24,789 nt of DNA from Mageeibacillus sp. UBA5770 (GCA_002418705.1 DIEQ01000044.1:11505-36293), one strand, 5' to 3'. Counted from the stretch's first letter, positions 14,103 to 22,237 are shown. Translations and numbers: made by a program. Notes: generated by a model not told the origin, from the sequence alone.

Positions 14103-16343
14103 ATGAAAATATTCTGTGAAAAGCCTGCTGTGAAATGGGGGGAAGCTCTTCCCATCGGTAACGGACACACAGGCGGGATGGTCTATTCAGGGACACAAGA
14201 GGACAGGATTGACCTGTCGGAAAACACCTTTTTCAGCGGCAAAAAATCCCTCGAGAACAACAGAAGGGATGCCCACAAGGCTTTCTATCATATGAGAGCC
14301 CAGCTTATGAAAAATGACTTCGACGGTGCGCAGCATTCTTGTGAAGAATTCATCGGACACAGGCGCAATTACGGAACCAACCTTCCCGTCGGAGCACTTT
14401 CCATTAAATACGGACATGAATTTCCCAAAGTCGAAAGCTATGGCAGAAACCTTGATATTCTCGATGGCGTAATAGAATCTGATTACCTTTATGAGAACTG
14501 CACATTCCGCAGAACGGTGTTTGCATCCCATCCGCATAAGGTTTTGGCTTACAGAGTGTGCTCTGACAAGGCCGGCTCGATTCATCTGACAGCAGGCTTT
14601 GAAGGTGCCGGCGCATCCTGTAAGGTTGCGGCTGCCGGTTCCGGGCTGGATTTCATAGTGAAAGCACATGAAAATATGCACAGCGATGGAAAGACCGGCG
14701 TTAAATTGTGCGGACATATAGCGGTGGTGACGGACGGTCATGTCGAGATTTCCGACAAAATCCATGTATCGGATGCCAGTGAAGTTATATTCTTCATCGG
14801 CATGTCCACGAATTTTAAGAATCGGAAAAAATCAGAAATCATATTAGAAAACCTGCGTGCGCATGTTACCCGATCCGGGTCGGACGGATGGGAAGCGATT
14901 TATACCCGGCATGTACAGGACATCAACCGCTGTATGGGACGAGTTGACCTTCAGATTCAAAGTAAATACCGGACCGGCAAGGCAAATACCTGCATCCCGC
15001 TGATGTTTCAGTATGGACGTTACCTTCTCCTGTCGAGTTCAAGGGAAGATTCAAAGCTTCCGGCACATTTACAGGGGATCTGGAATGATAATGTTGCCTG
15101 CAGGATTGGCTGGACCTGTGACATGCATCTGGATATCAATACCCAGATGAATTACTGGCCGTCTGAGGTGACGAACCTGCCGGAAACGGCTGAGCCTCTG
15201 TTTCGCTGGATTGAGGAAGAACTTGTCCCTTCCGGCAGGATAACTGCCAGGGAAAGTTATGCACTTGACGGTTGGGCTGCCGAGATTGTTTCGAATTCCT
15301 GGGGCTTTACGGCACCGTACTGGGCACCTCCTATTTCGCCTTGTCCAACCGGCGGAGTGTGGATTCTGACACATATGTGGGAGCATTATCTCACGAGCCG
15401 GGACGAGAACTTCCTTCGGTATCGCGCTTACAGCGTTATCCGGGAAGCGGCAGCTTTTTTTGCAGATTATGTGTTCGAGGACCCGCTTACCGGGGTGCTG
15501 ACGAGCGGACCTTCCGTTTCCCCGGAAAACGCCTTTTCCGTTAACGGCAAAGATTATCACAGCAGCAATGGCTGTACGTATGAAATCCTGATGATAAGGG
15601 AACTGTTCTCCATCTTTCTTCAGTCATCGAGAATTCTCGGTATCGAAGACGATCTTGTCTCAAAAGCTGCAAATGCTATAACGAGGCTGCTGCCCTATAA
15701 AATCCAAAGTGACGGAAAGATAGCTGAATGGAGCCATAAATTTGGATCCTCTGATTTACAGCACCGCCACACAAGCCATCTTCTCGGCCTTTTTCCATTT
15801 GCGCAGATTACCCCGGAAAAAACACCTGAACTCGCAGAAGCCGCTGCAGTCAGCATTCAGGAAAAGCTGGATCCATCGGAGTCATGGGAAGATACCGGCT
15901 GGGCGAGATCGCTTATGACTCTTTATGCAGCCCGTCTTCATGACGGCGAAGCCGCGTATAAACATATCGAAAGCATGCTTGAACATCTTCATCAGGAGAA
16001 TTTCATGGTTATTCATCCCCCGACCAGAGGTGCGGGTGCCTTCGATAATGTTTATGAACTTGACGGAAATACGGGCCTGACATCAGCCATAGCAGAGATG
16101 CTTGTGCAGAGCCATGACGGTGTCCTTCAGCTTCTTCCGGCTCTTCCCGACAGTTGGGAAAGCGGAAGGATTACCGGACTCATTGCACGCGGCGGTATTG
16201 CGGTGGATCTTTACTGGGCCGGCGGTATGCTGACCCGCGCTGAGTTTTCATCGCAGAAGGATATGAACTGCACGATCTCATATAAGGGAAATAAAGCATT
16301 AATGATATGTAAGAATAAAGAAAAAGTGGTATTTACCCCTTGA
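14103..16343 (+). CDS. GH95-family alpha-L-fucosidase (or alpha-L-galactosidase), cytoplasmic
   Basis: About 746 residues, close to the normal GH95 length. The N-terminal beta domain opens with KPAVKWGEALPIGNGHTGG and ends near residue 270. The (alpha/alpha)6 catalytic barrel contains HLQGIWND, LDINTQMNYWPSE and SVSPEN with Glu475, the expected general acid. LDGNTGLTSAIAEML follows, with Asp654 the expected base-side residue. GH95 enzymes invert at terminal alpha-1,2-linked L-fucose, and some members act on L-galactose. Asp344 stands where Asn is usual in the NxN pair of the DINTQMNYW segment. There is no signal peptide, so hydrolysis is intracellular. The ATG at 14103 follows GGAGGA; in-frame ATGs at 14076, 14079 and 14100 are alternatives. 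It is the last gene of the transport operon. Confidence 0.9.
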   Translation: MKIFCEKPAVKWGEALPIGNGHTGGMVYSGTQEDRIDLSENTFFSGKKSLENNRRDAHKAFYHMRAQLMKNDFDGAQHSCEEFIGHRRNYGTNLPVGALSIKYGHEFPKVESYGRNLDILDGVIESDYLYENCTFRRTVFASHPHKVLAYRVCSDKAGSIHLTAGFEGAGASCKVAAAGSGLDFIVKAHENMHSDGKTGVKLCGHIAVVTDGHVEISDKIHVSDASEVIFFIGMSTNFKNRKKSEIILENLRAHVTRSGSDGWEAIYTRHVQDINRCMGRVDLQIQSKYRTGKANTCIPLMFQYGRYLLLSSSREDSKLPAHLQGIWNDNVACRIGWTCDMHLDINTQMNYWPSEVTNLPETAEPLFRWIEEELVPSGRITARESYALDGWAAEIVSNSWGFTAPYWAPPISPCPTGGVWILTHMWEHYLTSRDENFLRYRAYSVIREAAAFFADYVFEDPLTGVLTSGPSVSPENAFSVNGKDYHSSNGCTYEILMIRELFSIFLQSSRILGIEDDLVSKAANAITRLLPYKIQSDGKIAEWSHKFGSSDLQHRHTSHLLGLFPFAQITPEKTPELAEAAAVSIQEKLDPSESWEDTGWARSLMTLYAARLHDGEAAYKHIESMLEHLHQENFMVIHPPTRGAGAFDNVYELDGNTGLTSAIAEMLVQSHDGVLQLLPALPDSWESGRITGLIARGGIAVDLYWAGGMLTRAEFSSQKDMNCTISYKGNKALMICKNKEKVVFTP

Positions 16344-16503
16344 TCGCACATACCAGGCAAAAAACTATTAATCCATTCGGCTTGCCCATAAAATATCGCC
16401 GCAAAAAGCACCTAAAGAAATTACATATACTTTGTAATCTTTATCTAAATATTTCGGAATATTATAAATAATTGCAGAAAATTGTAAATAATGTCAAAAA
16501 AAA

Positions 16504-16566
16504 TCCAAATAAATTGTTAAATTTGTAAATTTGATGAAATACTTTTGCCTGGCGCTTCTATATACT
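16504..16566 (+). promoter_or_regulatory. Mta-type control box and promoter, copy 1
   Basis: TCCAAATAA begins at 16504, ATACTTTT at 16539 and the -10 TATACT at 16561. The same landmarks occur at identical spacing (35 and 22 bases) before mtaA and mtaC3, and the three align without gaps over about 45 bases. The box would lie about -69 to -29 from a start near 16573, a position typical of an activator site that replaces a poor -35. Confidence 0.75.
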
Positions 16567-16588
16567 TTGCGTAATGGTTAAGAGTCTG

Positions 16589-16610
16589 GACAAAGGGTGC
16601 ACATTTTGTC
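16589..16610 (+). promoter_or_regulatory. 5'-UTR hairpin with GGUGCACA loop, copy 1
   Basis: GACAAAG (16589-16595) pairs with TTTTGTC (16604-16610), a 7-bp stem with one G-U pair. The loop GGTGCACA (16596-16603) is identical in three leaders. No T-tract follows, so it is not a terminator. It lies 44 bases upstream of the first corrinoid gene. Confidence 0.7.
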
Positions 16611-16653
16611 AGTCGTTTGGTGAGCAGCTTGTTTCGAGAAGGAGTATTGGAAA

Positions 16654-17295
16654 ATGGATTTACAGGAAATCTGTCAGGCAGTAGAATCGGGAAAAGGCAA
16701 AAAGGTCAAGGAACTAGTTAATTTAGCAGTTGAAGAGGGAATGTCCGTAAAGACTATCTTAGACGAAGGTCTCATCCAGGCGATGAGCAATATCGGAGAG
16801 AAGTTCCGCCTGAATCAGGTATATGTACCTGAAATGCTGGTCGCAGCCCGCGCAATGTCGATGGGTCTTACGATCTTAGAGCCCCTTCTTACGGCAACCG
16901 GTGTCAAGCCGGTCGGTAAAGTTGTCATCGGCACTGTTAAAGGCGACCTGCATGACATCGGCAAGAATCTGGTGGCAATGATGATGAAGGGAATGGGCGC
17001 AACTGTCTATGACTTAGGCGTCGATGTTCCCAACCATACATATGTCGAGAAAGCAGAAGAAGTTGGAGCCGATATCATCTGCCTTTCGGCCCTTCTTACA
17101 ACGACAATGCCTGCTATGGGCGAAGTCATTAAGGAATTTGAAGAATCCGGTGTACGCAGCAAGTACTTCATCATGATTGGCGGAGCTCCTGTAAGCCAGA
17201 TGTTTGCCGACCAGGTCGGAGCAAACGCTTATACAGGTAATGCAAGTGAAGCGGCTGATGTTGCCAAGGCACATCTTCTCGCTAAGGTCATGTAA
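16654..17295 (+). CDS. Corrinoid (methyl-carrier) protein, MtaC-like, copy 1
   Basis: A 213-residue cytoplasmic protein. The N-terminal helical cap domain (about 1-85) includes EKFRLNQVYVPEMLVAARAM. The B12-binding Rossmann domain (about 88-213) has the base-off signature DLHDIGKN (Asp98, His100, Gly103), with His100 the lower axial cobalt ligand. SALLTTTM and the nucleotide-loop contact GGAPV (176-180) follow. Such proteins carry the methyl group between a substrate-specific methyltransferase and a second methyltransferase. It is a single-gene unit with its own promoter and terminator. It is closest to copy 2 (21483) and more distant from copy 3 (22507), which sits with mtaB. Its dedicated partner methyltransferase is not adjacent, so the substrate is unknown. 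AGAAGGAG lies 13 bases upstream. Confidence 0.93.
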   Translation: MDLQEICQAVESGKGKKVKELVNLAVEEGMSVKTILDEGLIQAMSNIGEKFRLNQVYVPEMLVAARAMSMGLTILEPLLTATGVKPVGKVVIGTVKGDLHDIGKNLVAMMMKGMGATVYDLGVDVPNHTYVEKAEEVGADIICLSALLTTTMPAMGEVIKEFEESGVRSKYFIMIGGAPVSQMFADQVGANAYTGNASEAADVAKAHLLAKVM

Positions 17296-17310
17296 GAGCC
17301 CTGTGATGCG

Positions 17311-17329
17311 CGCATCATTCTATGATGCG
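17311..17329 (+). repeat. Small hairpin after corrinoid gene 1
   Basis: CGCATCAT (17311-17318) and ATGATGCG (17322-17329) are perfect arms with a 3-base loop. It overlaps the perfect palindrome GATGCGCGCATC at 17305-17316, so two alternative folds are possible. TAAAAATAAA follows, not a T-run. Confidence 0.5.
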
Positions 17330-17351
17330 TAAAAATAAACCGAATTGTATG

Positions 17352-17395
17352 AAGCCCGAAGACCATGCAGACACATGGTTTTCGGGCTTTGTTTT
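17352..17395 (+). terminator. Rho-independent terminator after corrinoid gene 1
   Basis: A 16-bp stem (17352-17367 with 17374-17389, one G-T pair) with a 6-base loop is followed by TGTTTT. It separates the first corrinoid gene from mtaA. Confidence 0.88.
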
Positions 17396-17574
17396 GTGAC
17401 TTTAGTCCGTTGAGCGCCAATGAGAGTGCAAACCGCCCGTTTGACGGGGGGGTATGATTAGCTGGGATTTATTAGGCCTAATATAATAATATTCAAAATA
17501 TTTGTATATAATATTGTTAAATTTGCCTATGTATCTCGGAATATAAATGTAAATAAAGAAATATAAGAAAATAT

Positions 17575-17637
17575 TCCAAATAAAATGTCATATTTATAAA
17601 TTCAGTATAATACTTTTAAATGTCGAATTCATATAAT
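17575..17637 (+). promoter_or_regulatory. Mta-type control box and promoter, copy 2
   Basis: TCCAAATAA begins at 17575, ATACTTTT at 17610 and a perfect -10 TATAAT at 17632, the same spacing as copies 1 and 3. An additional ATTGTTAAATTTG at about 17513-17525 repeats part of the copy 1 box. Upstream GGAATAT (near 17538) is the inverse of the ATATTCC that opens the box. Confidence 0.75.
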
Positions 17638-17652
17638 CGGGAGTATAGAAAA

Positions 17653-17684
17653 GTTAATAAAGAAGGTGCACATTTTTTATTAAT
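17653..17684 (+). promoter_or_regulatory. 5'-UTR hairpin with GGUGCACA loop, copy 2
   Basis: A 12-bp stem, 17653-17664 with 17673-17684, including two G-U pairs, is built from TTAATAAA against TTTATTAA and flanking pairs. The loop is GGTGCACA (17665-17672). The stem sequence differs from copies 1 and 3 but pairing is kept. It lies about 75 bases before the mtaA start. Confidence 0.7.
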
Positions 17685-17758
17685 GCAAGAAATATGAAGT
17701 TGTCAGGCTGTTCATTCATTGGATAGATTTTCAACAAAAAAAAATACAGGGAGAAAAA

Positions 17759-18775
17759 ATGAAAAATATCTATAAATGGCTCTATGAAAATGTGGGCACA
17801 AGTACCGTTAAAGCGATGCCTGTTATGACGTATCCTGGTCTTGCCGTTACAGGAAAATCCGTTATGGAAATGATTTCAGATGGACAGAGTCAGCTTGAGT
17901 GTATTGACAGCCTCTGCAAAATGTACAATACGATTGCGGCTGTCACGATAATGGACCTGTCTGTTGAAGCTGAGGCTTTCGGCTGTGAGGTCCGCTTTTC
18001 CGATCAGGAGGTTCCAACTGTAATTAGAAGCGTCGTAGAAGATGGTGCGGATGCTGAAAAGCTTCAAATTCCGGCCGTTGGAACAAAGAGAACACAGGCA
18101 TATATTGATGCTGCCAGACTTGCAGCAGAAAACATAACAGATATCCCGGTATTTGCCGGCTGTATTGGGCCTATATCTCTCGCGGGGCGTCTGATGGATG
18201 TCACGAATTTGTTTATAACCTGCATGGATGAACCGGAAGTTGTGCATATCGTTCTGGAGAAGGCGACACAGTTTTTGATTGAATATGTTAGGGCTTTCAA
18301 GGAAGCCGGAGCCGACGGAATCGTTATTGCCGAACCTGTGGCAGGACTGATGTCGCCAGATCAATGCCAGGAGTTTTCATCGGTATATGTCAAAAAAATG
18401 GTTGATGCATTACAGGATGAAAACTTTGTTGTGATTCTACATAACTGCGGGCAAACGGTTAAACTTGTGAATTCAATGGTTTCAACCGGTGCAAAAGCCT
18501 TCCACTTTGGTAACCAGATAGATATGAAAGACATAATGCCGCAGATTCCGAAGGACCGCATAGCATTCGGCAATGTTGACCCGGCAGGATTATTCAGAAA
18601 TGGTACACCGGATATGATGAAAAAAGAAGTTGGAAATCTTCTTGAGAATATGAAGCCATATTCGAATTTCATACTTTCATCCGGATGTGACATCCCTCCG
18701 AATACGCCTTTAGAGAATATAGATGCATTCTTTGATGCTCTTGAAGAATTTAATAAGGCGAATGCAGCGAAATAG
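17759..18775 (+). CDS. mtaA: MtaA/CmuA-type methylcobalamin methyltransferase (URO-D fold)
   Basis: A 338-residue cytoplasmic enzyme of the MtaA/MtbA branch of the uroporphyrinogen decarboxylase superfamily. The zinc site is visible as His228-x-Cys230 (LHNCGQT) and Cys310 (SSGCDIPP). PVFAGCIGPISLAGRLMDVT and AFGNVDPAGLF are further family segments. In methanogens such enzymes move the methyl group from the corrinoid protein to coenzyme M. In a bacterium without evidence of coenzyme M the likely acceptor is tetrahydrofolate; this is inferred. It is a monocistronic unit with the shared mta-type box and leader hairpin, physically separated from mtaC3-mtaB by a decayed transport locus. GGGAG lies 7 bases before the start. 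Confidence 0.85.
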   Translation: MKNIYKWLYENVGTSTVKAMPVMTYPGLAVTGKSVMEMISDGQSQLECIDSLCKMYNTIAAVTIMDLSVEAEAFGCEVRFSDQEVPTVIRSVVEDGADAEKLQIPAVGTKRTQAYIDAARLAAENITDIPVFAGCIGPISLAGRLMDVTNLFITCMDEPEVVHIVLEKATQFLIEYVRAFKEAGADGIVIAEPVAGLMSPDQCQEFSSVYVKKMVDALQDENFVVILHNCGQTVKLVNSMVSTGAKAFHFGNQIDMKDIMPQIPKDRIAFGNVDPAGLFRNGTPDMMKKEVGNLLENMKPYSNFILSSGCDIPPNTPLENIDAFFDALEEFNKANAAK

Positions 18776-18801
18776 TTAATTATCCACGCATGAGTGTAAT
18801 A

Positions 18802-18851
18802 AAAAATATAGCTTGAAATTTTTCTGAGGAATCATTTCAAGCTATATTTTT
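18802..18851. terminator. Bidirectional terminator after mtaA
   Basis: A perfect 18-bp stem (18802-18819 with 18834-18851) has A-runs at the base on one side and T-runs on the other, so it can work on both strands. It separates mtaA from the convergent binding-protein remnant. Confidence 0.88.
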
Positions 18852-18878
18852 CCTTCAATTCTATTTCTATTAAAATTG

Positions 18879-19350
18879 TCAGGCCGGAGTCAGGGGCTTA
18901 GGATACCCGTAAGGCCTGAATAAAGGCTCCATTTTGGTCTGGCCCATTTCCAGGGCTTCCTGTACAGTCAGGCCTCTTTTAAGAATATCGCTGAGAACGC
19001 CGCATAGTATGGACTCGATTTTATTCTGCGGGACAATGAGTGACTTCGGCCTGTAGGGGCCGCATCTTTTGTTGCAGTATTCGAAGCTCTTTTCGGTGTA
19101 AAGGGATTCAGCCCGAAGTTCCAGCCGACGCTTACCGGCGTTTTGCCCGGAACAGGCTCATATCCGACGCGTCCGATAACGTTAGTATGGATGCTCTCGT
19201 TGATCAGGGCCGCATATTCTGTATAGGTAAGGAGCATGGCTGTTTTTCCGGATGAAAAATCGCTTATTGTCTGTGATATGGATTTCTTGAACAGCGGGTG
19301 CTCCACGTAATTGAGCGTCTGCAGAATACTGTGGAAAGCGCGGATGTTTT
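18879..19350 (-). pseudogene. Remnant of an extracellular solute-binding protein (C-terminal part, frameshifted)
   Basis: On the minus strand a frame from about 19350 reads NIRAFHSILQTLNYVEHPLF, then SDFSSGKTAMLLTYTEYAAL and VGYEPVPGKTPVSVGWNFGL, a recognisable piece of a family 1 binding protein. Near 19100 this frame loses sense and another frame continues with TEKSFEYCNKRCGPYRPKSL, then IESILCGVLSDILKRGLTVQ, and ends in FRPYGYPKPLTPA at the stop 18879-18881. An out-of-frame internal deletion or a frameshift explains this. The N-terminal half is missing: homology stops at about 19350, where an unrelated binding-protein fragment begins on the other strand. No start codon or promoter belongs to it, so it is not expected to be functional. 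Confidence 0.75.
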
Positions 19351-19675
19351 CCGGGGGACCGATTATTATGCAAAACAGGGCGACAGCAAGTACATCTTTG
19401 CCGTAGGTATTGACACGGATTCCGGCGTTATCAAAGGAATCGAAGACGGCGTCATCGATGCAACCATCGCACAGAATCCTCTTGGACACGGCTACATCTC
19501 CTGCATGCTCCTGAAGTACCTCTCAGAAGGCTATACAGCTAAAGAAGGCGTCTACTTCATCAACTCAGGCAACGTCCTTGTAACCAAAGACAACCTGACC
19601 ACCTATGCAGCTGACCTTGAGACTGTTACAAAAGACATTCTTGCCAGCCTTACGACAGAATACCTTGTTAAGTAA
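19351..19675 (+). pseudogene. Remnant of an RbsB-type periplasmic sugar-binding protein (C-terminal part)
   Basis: About 108 C-terminal residues of a Peripla_BP_4 (RbsB-like) protein start abruptly near GTDYYAKQGDSKYIFAVGID, continue through IEDGVIDATIAQNPLGHGYI, and end EYLVK at 19675. Normal proteins of this family are about 320-380 residues with a signal peptide, so roughly the first two thirds are missing. An in-frame ATG at 19298 exists, but it lies inside the unrelated minus-strand remnant and gives no signal peptide. It is followed after 37 bases by an RbsA-type ATPase gene, its natural partner, so both come from the same former sugar-transport operon. Confidence 0.78.
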
Positions 19676-19712
19676 AAATTGTTCACTGTCTTCATAAAAA
19701 GGGAGAAAAGAA

Positions 19713-21211
19713 ATGCTGGAATTAAAACACATCAGTAAGTTGTTTCCGGGAGTTAAGGCGCTTGACAATGTCAGTCTGTCTTTTGCAGAAGGTGAGATCC
19801 ATGCTCTTGTCGGAGAAAACGGAGCAGGAAAATCAACCCTTATGAAGATCATCACTGGTATCTATCAGCCGGACTGCGGCGAAATACGATTAGATGGCAA
19901 AAGCGTGGAAATGCATTCCTTCAGGGATGCGATCGCTCACGACATCAATATGGTAAGCCAGGAAATACAGATTATTCCTGAGTTTACCGTAGCGGAAAAC
20001 ATCGTATTGGATCGTATCGACCAGTTTCGGAAGGGTCCTGCTGTAGACTGGAAGAAAATCAACTCTACAGCCCAGGAATATCTGAACATGGTAGGTCTCT
20101 GCATTGATCCTTCCTACAAGACAAAGGATCTGACCGTAGCACAAAAGCAGCTGATTCAGATTGCCAGGGCTCTGTCTTCAAAGGCAAAGTACATCCTGAT
20201 GGATGAACCGACTTCTTCGCTGACTACACATGAGAGCAATACTCTGATGAAGATCATCAAGAAGCTCAAATCAAACAATGTTGCAGTCATTTTTGTCTCG
20301 CACAAAATTGAAGAGGTTCTGGAAATCTGCGACAAGGTATCGGTCCTTCGTGACGGACAGTATGTCGGTACTCTTGACTGCGAAAATCTGCAGCGCCAGG
20401 ATATTGTAACCATGATGATCGGCCGCGAAGAGAATATGGAGCACATGGGCTTTCTCGACGTCACGGAAGAAAAAGTTCTTGAAGTCAAAAATGTATCCCA
20501 ATACGGGCAGTTTGACCGTGTCAGTTTTGATCTCAATCGCGGTGAAATCCTCGGATTTTATGGCCTTGTGGGATCGGGACGTACCGAACTCGCAAGACTT
20601 CTGGTCGGTGCAGACAAAATGGATGAAGGCGAAGTATACATCATGGGTAAGAAAGCCAATATCCATTCAATCAAGGACAGCCTGCTGGACTACAAATTCT
20701 GCTATGTCACGGAGAACAGAAAAGAAGAAGGGTTAATCCTGGACTTCTCTGTAGCGACGAACATCAGCATTACAGTCTGGCACTCGATCACAAATCTCAT
20801 TCATAAGATCAGCACAAAGAAAAGCAGATTGTTGGCTCGATGATCGATAAAATGAGCATCAAGACACCCACACCTGAAATGAAAGTCGGAAACCTGTCAG
20901 GCGGTAACCAGCAGAAGGTAAGCATTGGAAAATGGCTGGCCAGCGACTGCGACATCCTTATTATTGACGAACCGACTATCGGTGTGGACATCGGGGCCAA
21001 ACGAGCCATCCATGACCTGATCTGGCGGCTGGCAAAAGAAGAAGGCAAGTCCATCATACTCATTTCTTCTGATATGCCCGAGATGATTGCGCTGGCCCGC
21101 AGAATTCTTGTCTTCAAAGACAAGAAAATCTCAGGTGAAATTCTAAATCTTAATCATGAAGTCCTCCAATATTCAGCGGTAAGCGAAGAAATCGGACGAC
21201 TCATGGCGTAA
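19713..21211 (+). pseudogene. RbsA/MglA-type sugar ABC ATPase, split by a frameshift
   Basis: Two reading frames together make about 499 residues, the normal length of a double-ATPase RbsA protein. The first (19713 to a stop at 20841-20843) holds NBD1 with Walker A GENGAGKST at about 34-42, Walker B ILMDEPTSSL and the start of NBD2 (YGLVGSGRTELARLL). The second frame runs to 21211 and carries the NBD2 signature NLSGGNQQKVSIGKWL and Walker B ILIIDEPTIGVDIG. The switch is at about 20814-20822 (ACAAAGAAAAG): a missing A, or a -1 shift, joins STK to EKQIVGSMIDKM exactly. It may be a real inactivating mutation or a base-calling error. No permease follows, and the binding protein before it is truncated, favouring decay. 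The GGGAGA ribosome site is intact. Confidence 0.85.
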
Positions 21212-21482
21212 ATCAAATTTGTTGAAGCTAAGTTGCTGACAGATTTTTAGCAGGTTATCCGGAACGCAGATAATTCAATACAGCGAAGCTGGCTTCATGC
21301 ATCAATGGAGTCAGTTTTGTTGTTATTATTTAAGAAGTGAGAGCCGGCAGCAAGGCGATAATTCGTTGGCTTTTTTCCCGTTTAAGCGATTATAATAGAA
21401 ATAGATGATCGCAAACGGATCAGATTCATTGTTTTCGTTGCTGCATATATTTTGTAATGTGCCTTTAAGGAGGAATCGAAAA
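21212..21482 (+). other. Region between decayed transport locus and corrinoid gene 2
   Basis: 271 bases. I see no recognisable permease remnant. A possible weak terminator (AGCC near 21343 against GGCT then six T residues near 21368) precedes the promoter of the corrinoid gene. The conserved mta-type box and the GGUGCACA hairpin found before the other mta genes are absent. Confidence 0.5.
21380..21416 (+). promoter_or_regulatory. Promoter of corrinoid gene 2 with an inverted repeat across the -10
   Basis: A perfect -10 TATAAT lies at 21391-21396; the -35 is weak (TTGGCT at 21366-21371, 19-base spacing). GTTT-AA-GCGAT (21380-21390) and ATCGCAAAC (21408-21416) form inverted arms around the -10, a possible repressor site. 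The start of transcription would be near 21403, giving an 80-base leader. Confidence 0.4.
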
Positions 21483-22130
21483 ATGGATTTGCAGGAATTG
21501 TGTCTGGCAGTAGAACAGGGTAAAGCTAAACGAGTCAAGGAGCTGGTTAACCAGGCGGTCGAAGAGGGAATGTCGGTTAAAACAATTCTTGATGACGGGC
21601 TTATCAAGGCTATGGGTATTATCGGAGAAAAATTCCGCTTAAACCAGGTCTATGTTCCGGAGATGCTTGTTGCTGCAAGGGCCATGTCTATGGGACTTAC
21701 GATATTGGAGCCGCTGCTTACGGCAACCGGGGTAAAGCCCGTCGGTAAAGTCGTTATTGGAACGGTAAGGGGCGACCTGCATGATATAGGTAAAAACCTG
21801 GTCGGCATGATGATGAAGGGCATGGGCGCAACCGTCTATGACTTGGGCGTTGATGTTCCGAGTCATACGTACGTAGAGAAAGCCGAAGAAGTCGGCGCTG
21901 ATATTGTGTGTCTTTCTGCCCTGCTGACAACAACAATGCCGTCGATAGGCGAAGTTATAAGCGACTTCGAGGCTTCGGGCGTTCGTGATAAATATTTCAT
22001 CATGATCGGCGGTGCTCCGGTCAGCCAGATCTTTGCCGATCAGGTCAAAGCGGATGCATATACCCCTAACGCCAGCGAAGCAGCCGACGTTGCCAAGGCA
22101 TATCTTCACGCCCGGATAAAGCAGGAATAA
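21483..22130 (+). CDS. Corrinoid (methyl-carrier) protein, MtaC-like, copy 2
   Basis: A 215-residue paralogue of the corrinoid proteins at 16654 and 22507. It has the same two-domain layout: helical cap (about 1-85), then the B12-binding domain with DLHDIGKN around His100, SALLTTTM and GGAPV. It is nearer to copy 1 than to copy 3; copies 1 and 2 share the run from IGEKFRLNQVYVPEMLV through LLTATGVKPVGKVVIGTV. The ATG at 21483 has a strong AAGGAGGA site at 21467-21474; an upstream in-frame ATG at 21405 is not needed. It stands alone between a decayed sugar locus and its own terminator, with a promoter unlike the other mta genes. All cobalt-binding residues are intact, so it is probably functional. 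Its methyl donor enzyme is not nearby. Confidence 0.92.
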   Translation: MDLQELCLAVEQGKAKRVKELVNQAVEEGMSVKTILDDGLIKAMGIIGEKFRLNQVYVPEMLVAARAMSMGLTILEPLLTATGVKPVGKVVIGTVRGDLHDIGKNLVGMMMKGMGATVYDLGVDVPSHTYVEKAEEVGADIVCLSALLTTTMPSIGEVISDFEASGVRDKYFIMIGGAPVSQIFADQVKADAYTPNASEAADVAKAYLHARIKQE

Positions 22131-22190
22131 GCCTGCTGTGAACTGGCATTTTTTTCATGCCTGACTGATACTTTGAAGACTTGGATCACG

Positions 22191-22237
22191 GGAACCCGTA
22201 AATGAATGCACAGCATCATATACGGGTTCCTTTTTTT
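22191..22237 (+). terminator. Rho-independent terminator after corrinoid gene 2
   Basis: GGAACCCGT (22191-22199) pairs with ACGGGTTCC (22222-22230) and is followed by seven T residues. The 22-base loop is long but the stem is perfect. Confidence 0.8.

Larger units (their letters stand above)
16344..16653 (+). other. AT-rich region between GH95 and first corrinoid gene
   Basis: 310 bases. No clear terminator is seen after the GH95 gene. The second half holds the conserved box, promoter and loop hairpin listed separately. TTCGGAATATTATAAATA near 16453, upstream of the box, is partly repeated as CTCGGAATAT in front of mtaA near 17536. Confidence 0.5.

Noticed and set aside
16548..16571. TGGCGC...TTTGCG before corrinoid gene 1, loosely like a sigma-54 promoter
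   Set aside because: The GG and GC elements are too far apart for the strict -24/-12 spacing, and the motif is missing before mtaA and mtaC3; the shared TATACT/TATAAT position explains the data better.
16573..16653. Possible cobalamin riboswitch in the corrinoid gene leaders
   Set aside because: The leaders are short and I do not see the B12-box pattern or the multi-stem core; only the single loop hairpin is present.
18968..19489. 173-residue minus-strand reading frame as an intact gene
   Set aside because: Only its middle resembles a binding protein; the start runs antisense through the RbsB fragment and the end is out of frame with the true C-terminus at 18879, so it is reported as a pseudogene.
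19298..19675. 125-residue plus-strand frame as a small functional gene
   Set aside because: It lacks the N-terminal two thirds and any signal peptide, and its first residues are antisense to another remnant.
20811..20825. Programmed -1 frameshift in the RbsA-type gene
   Set aside because: The site is not a standard X XXY YYZ slippery heptamer, I see no clear downstream stem-loop, and RbsA proteins are not known to use frameshifting; mutation or sequencing error is simpler.
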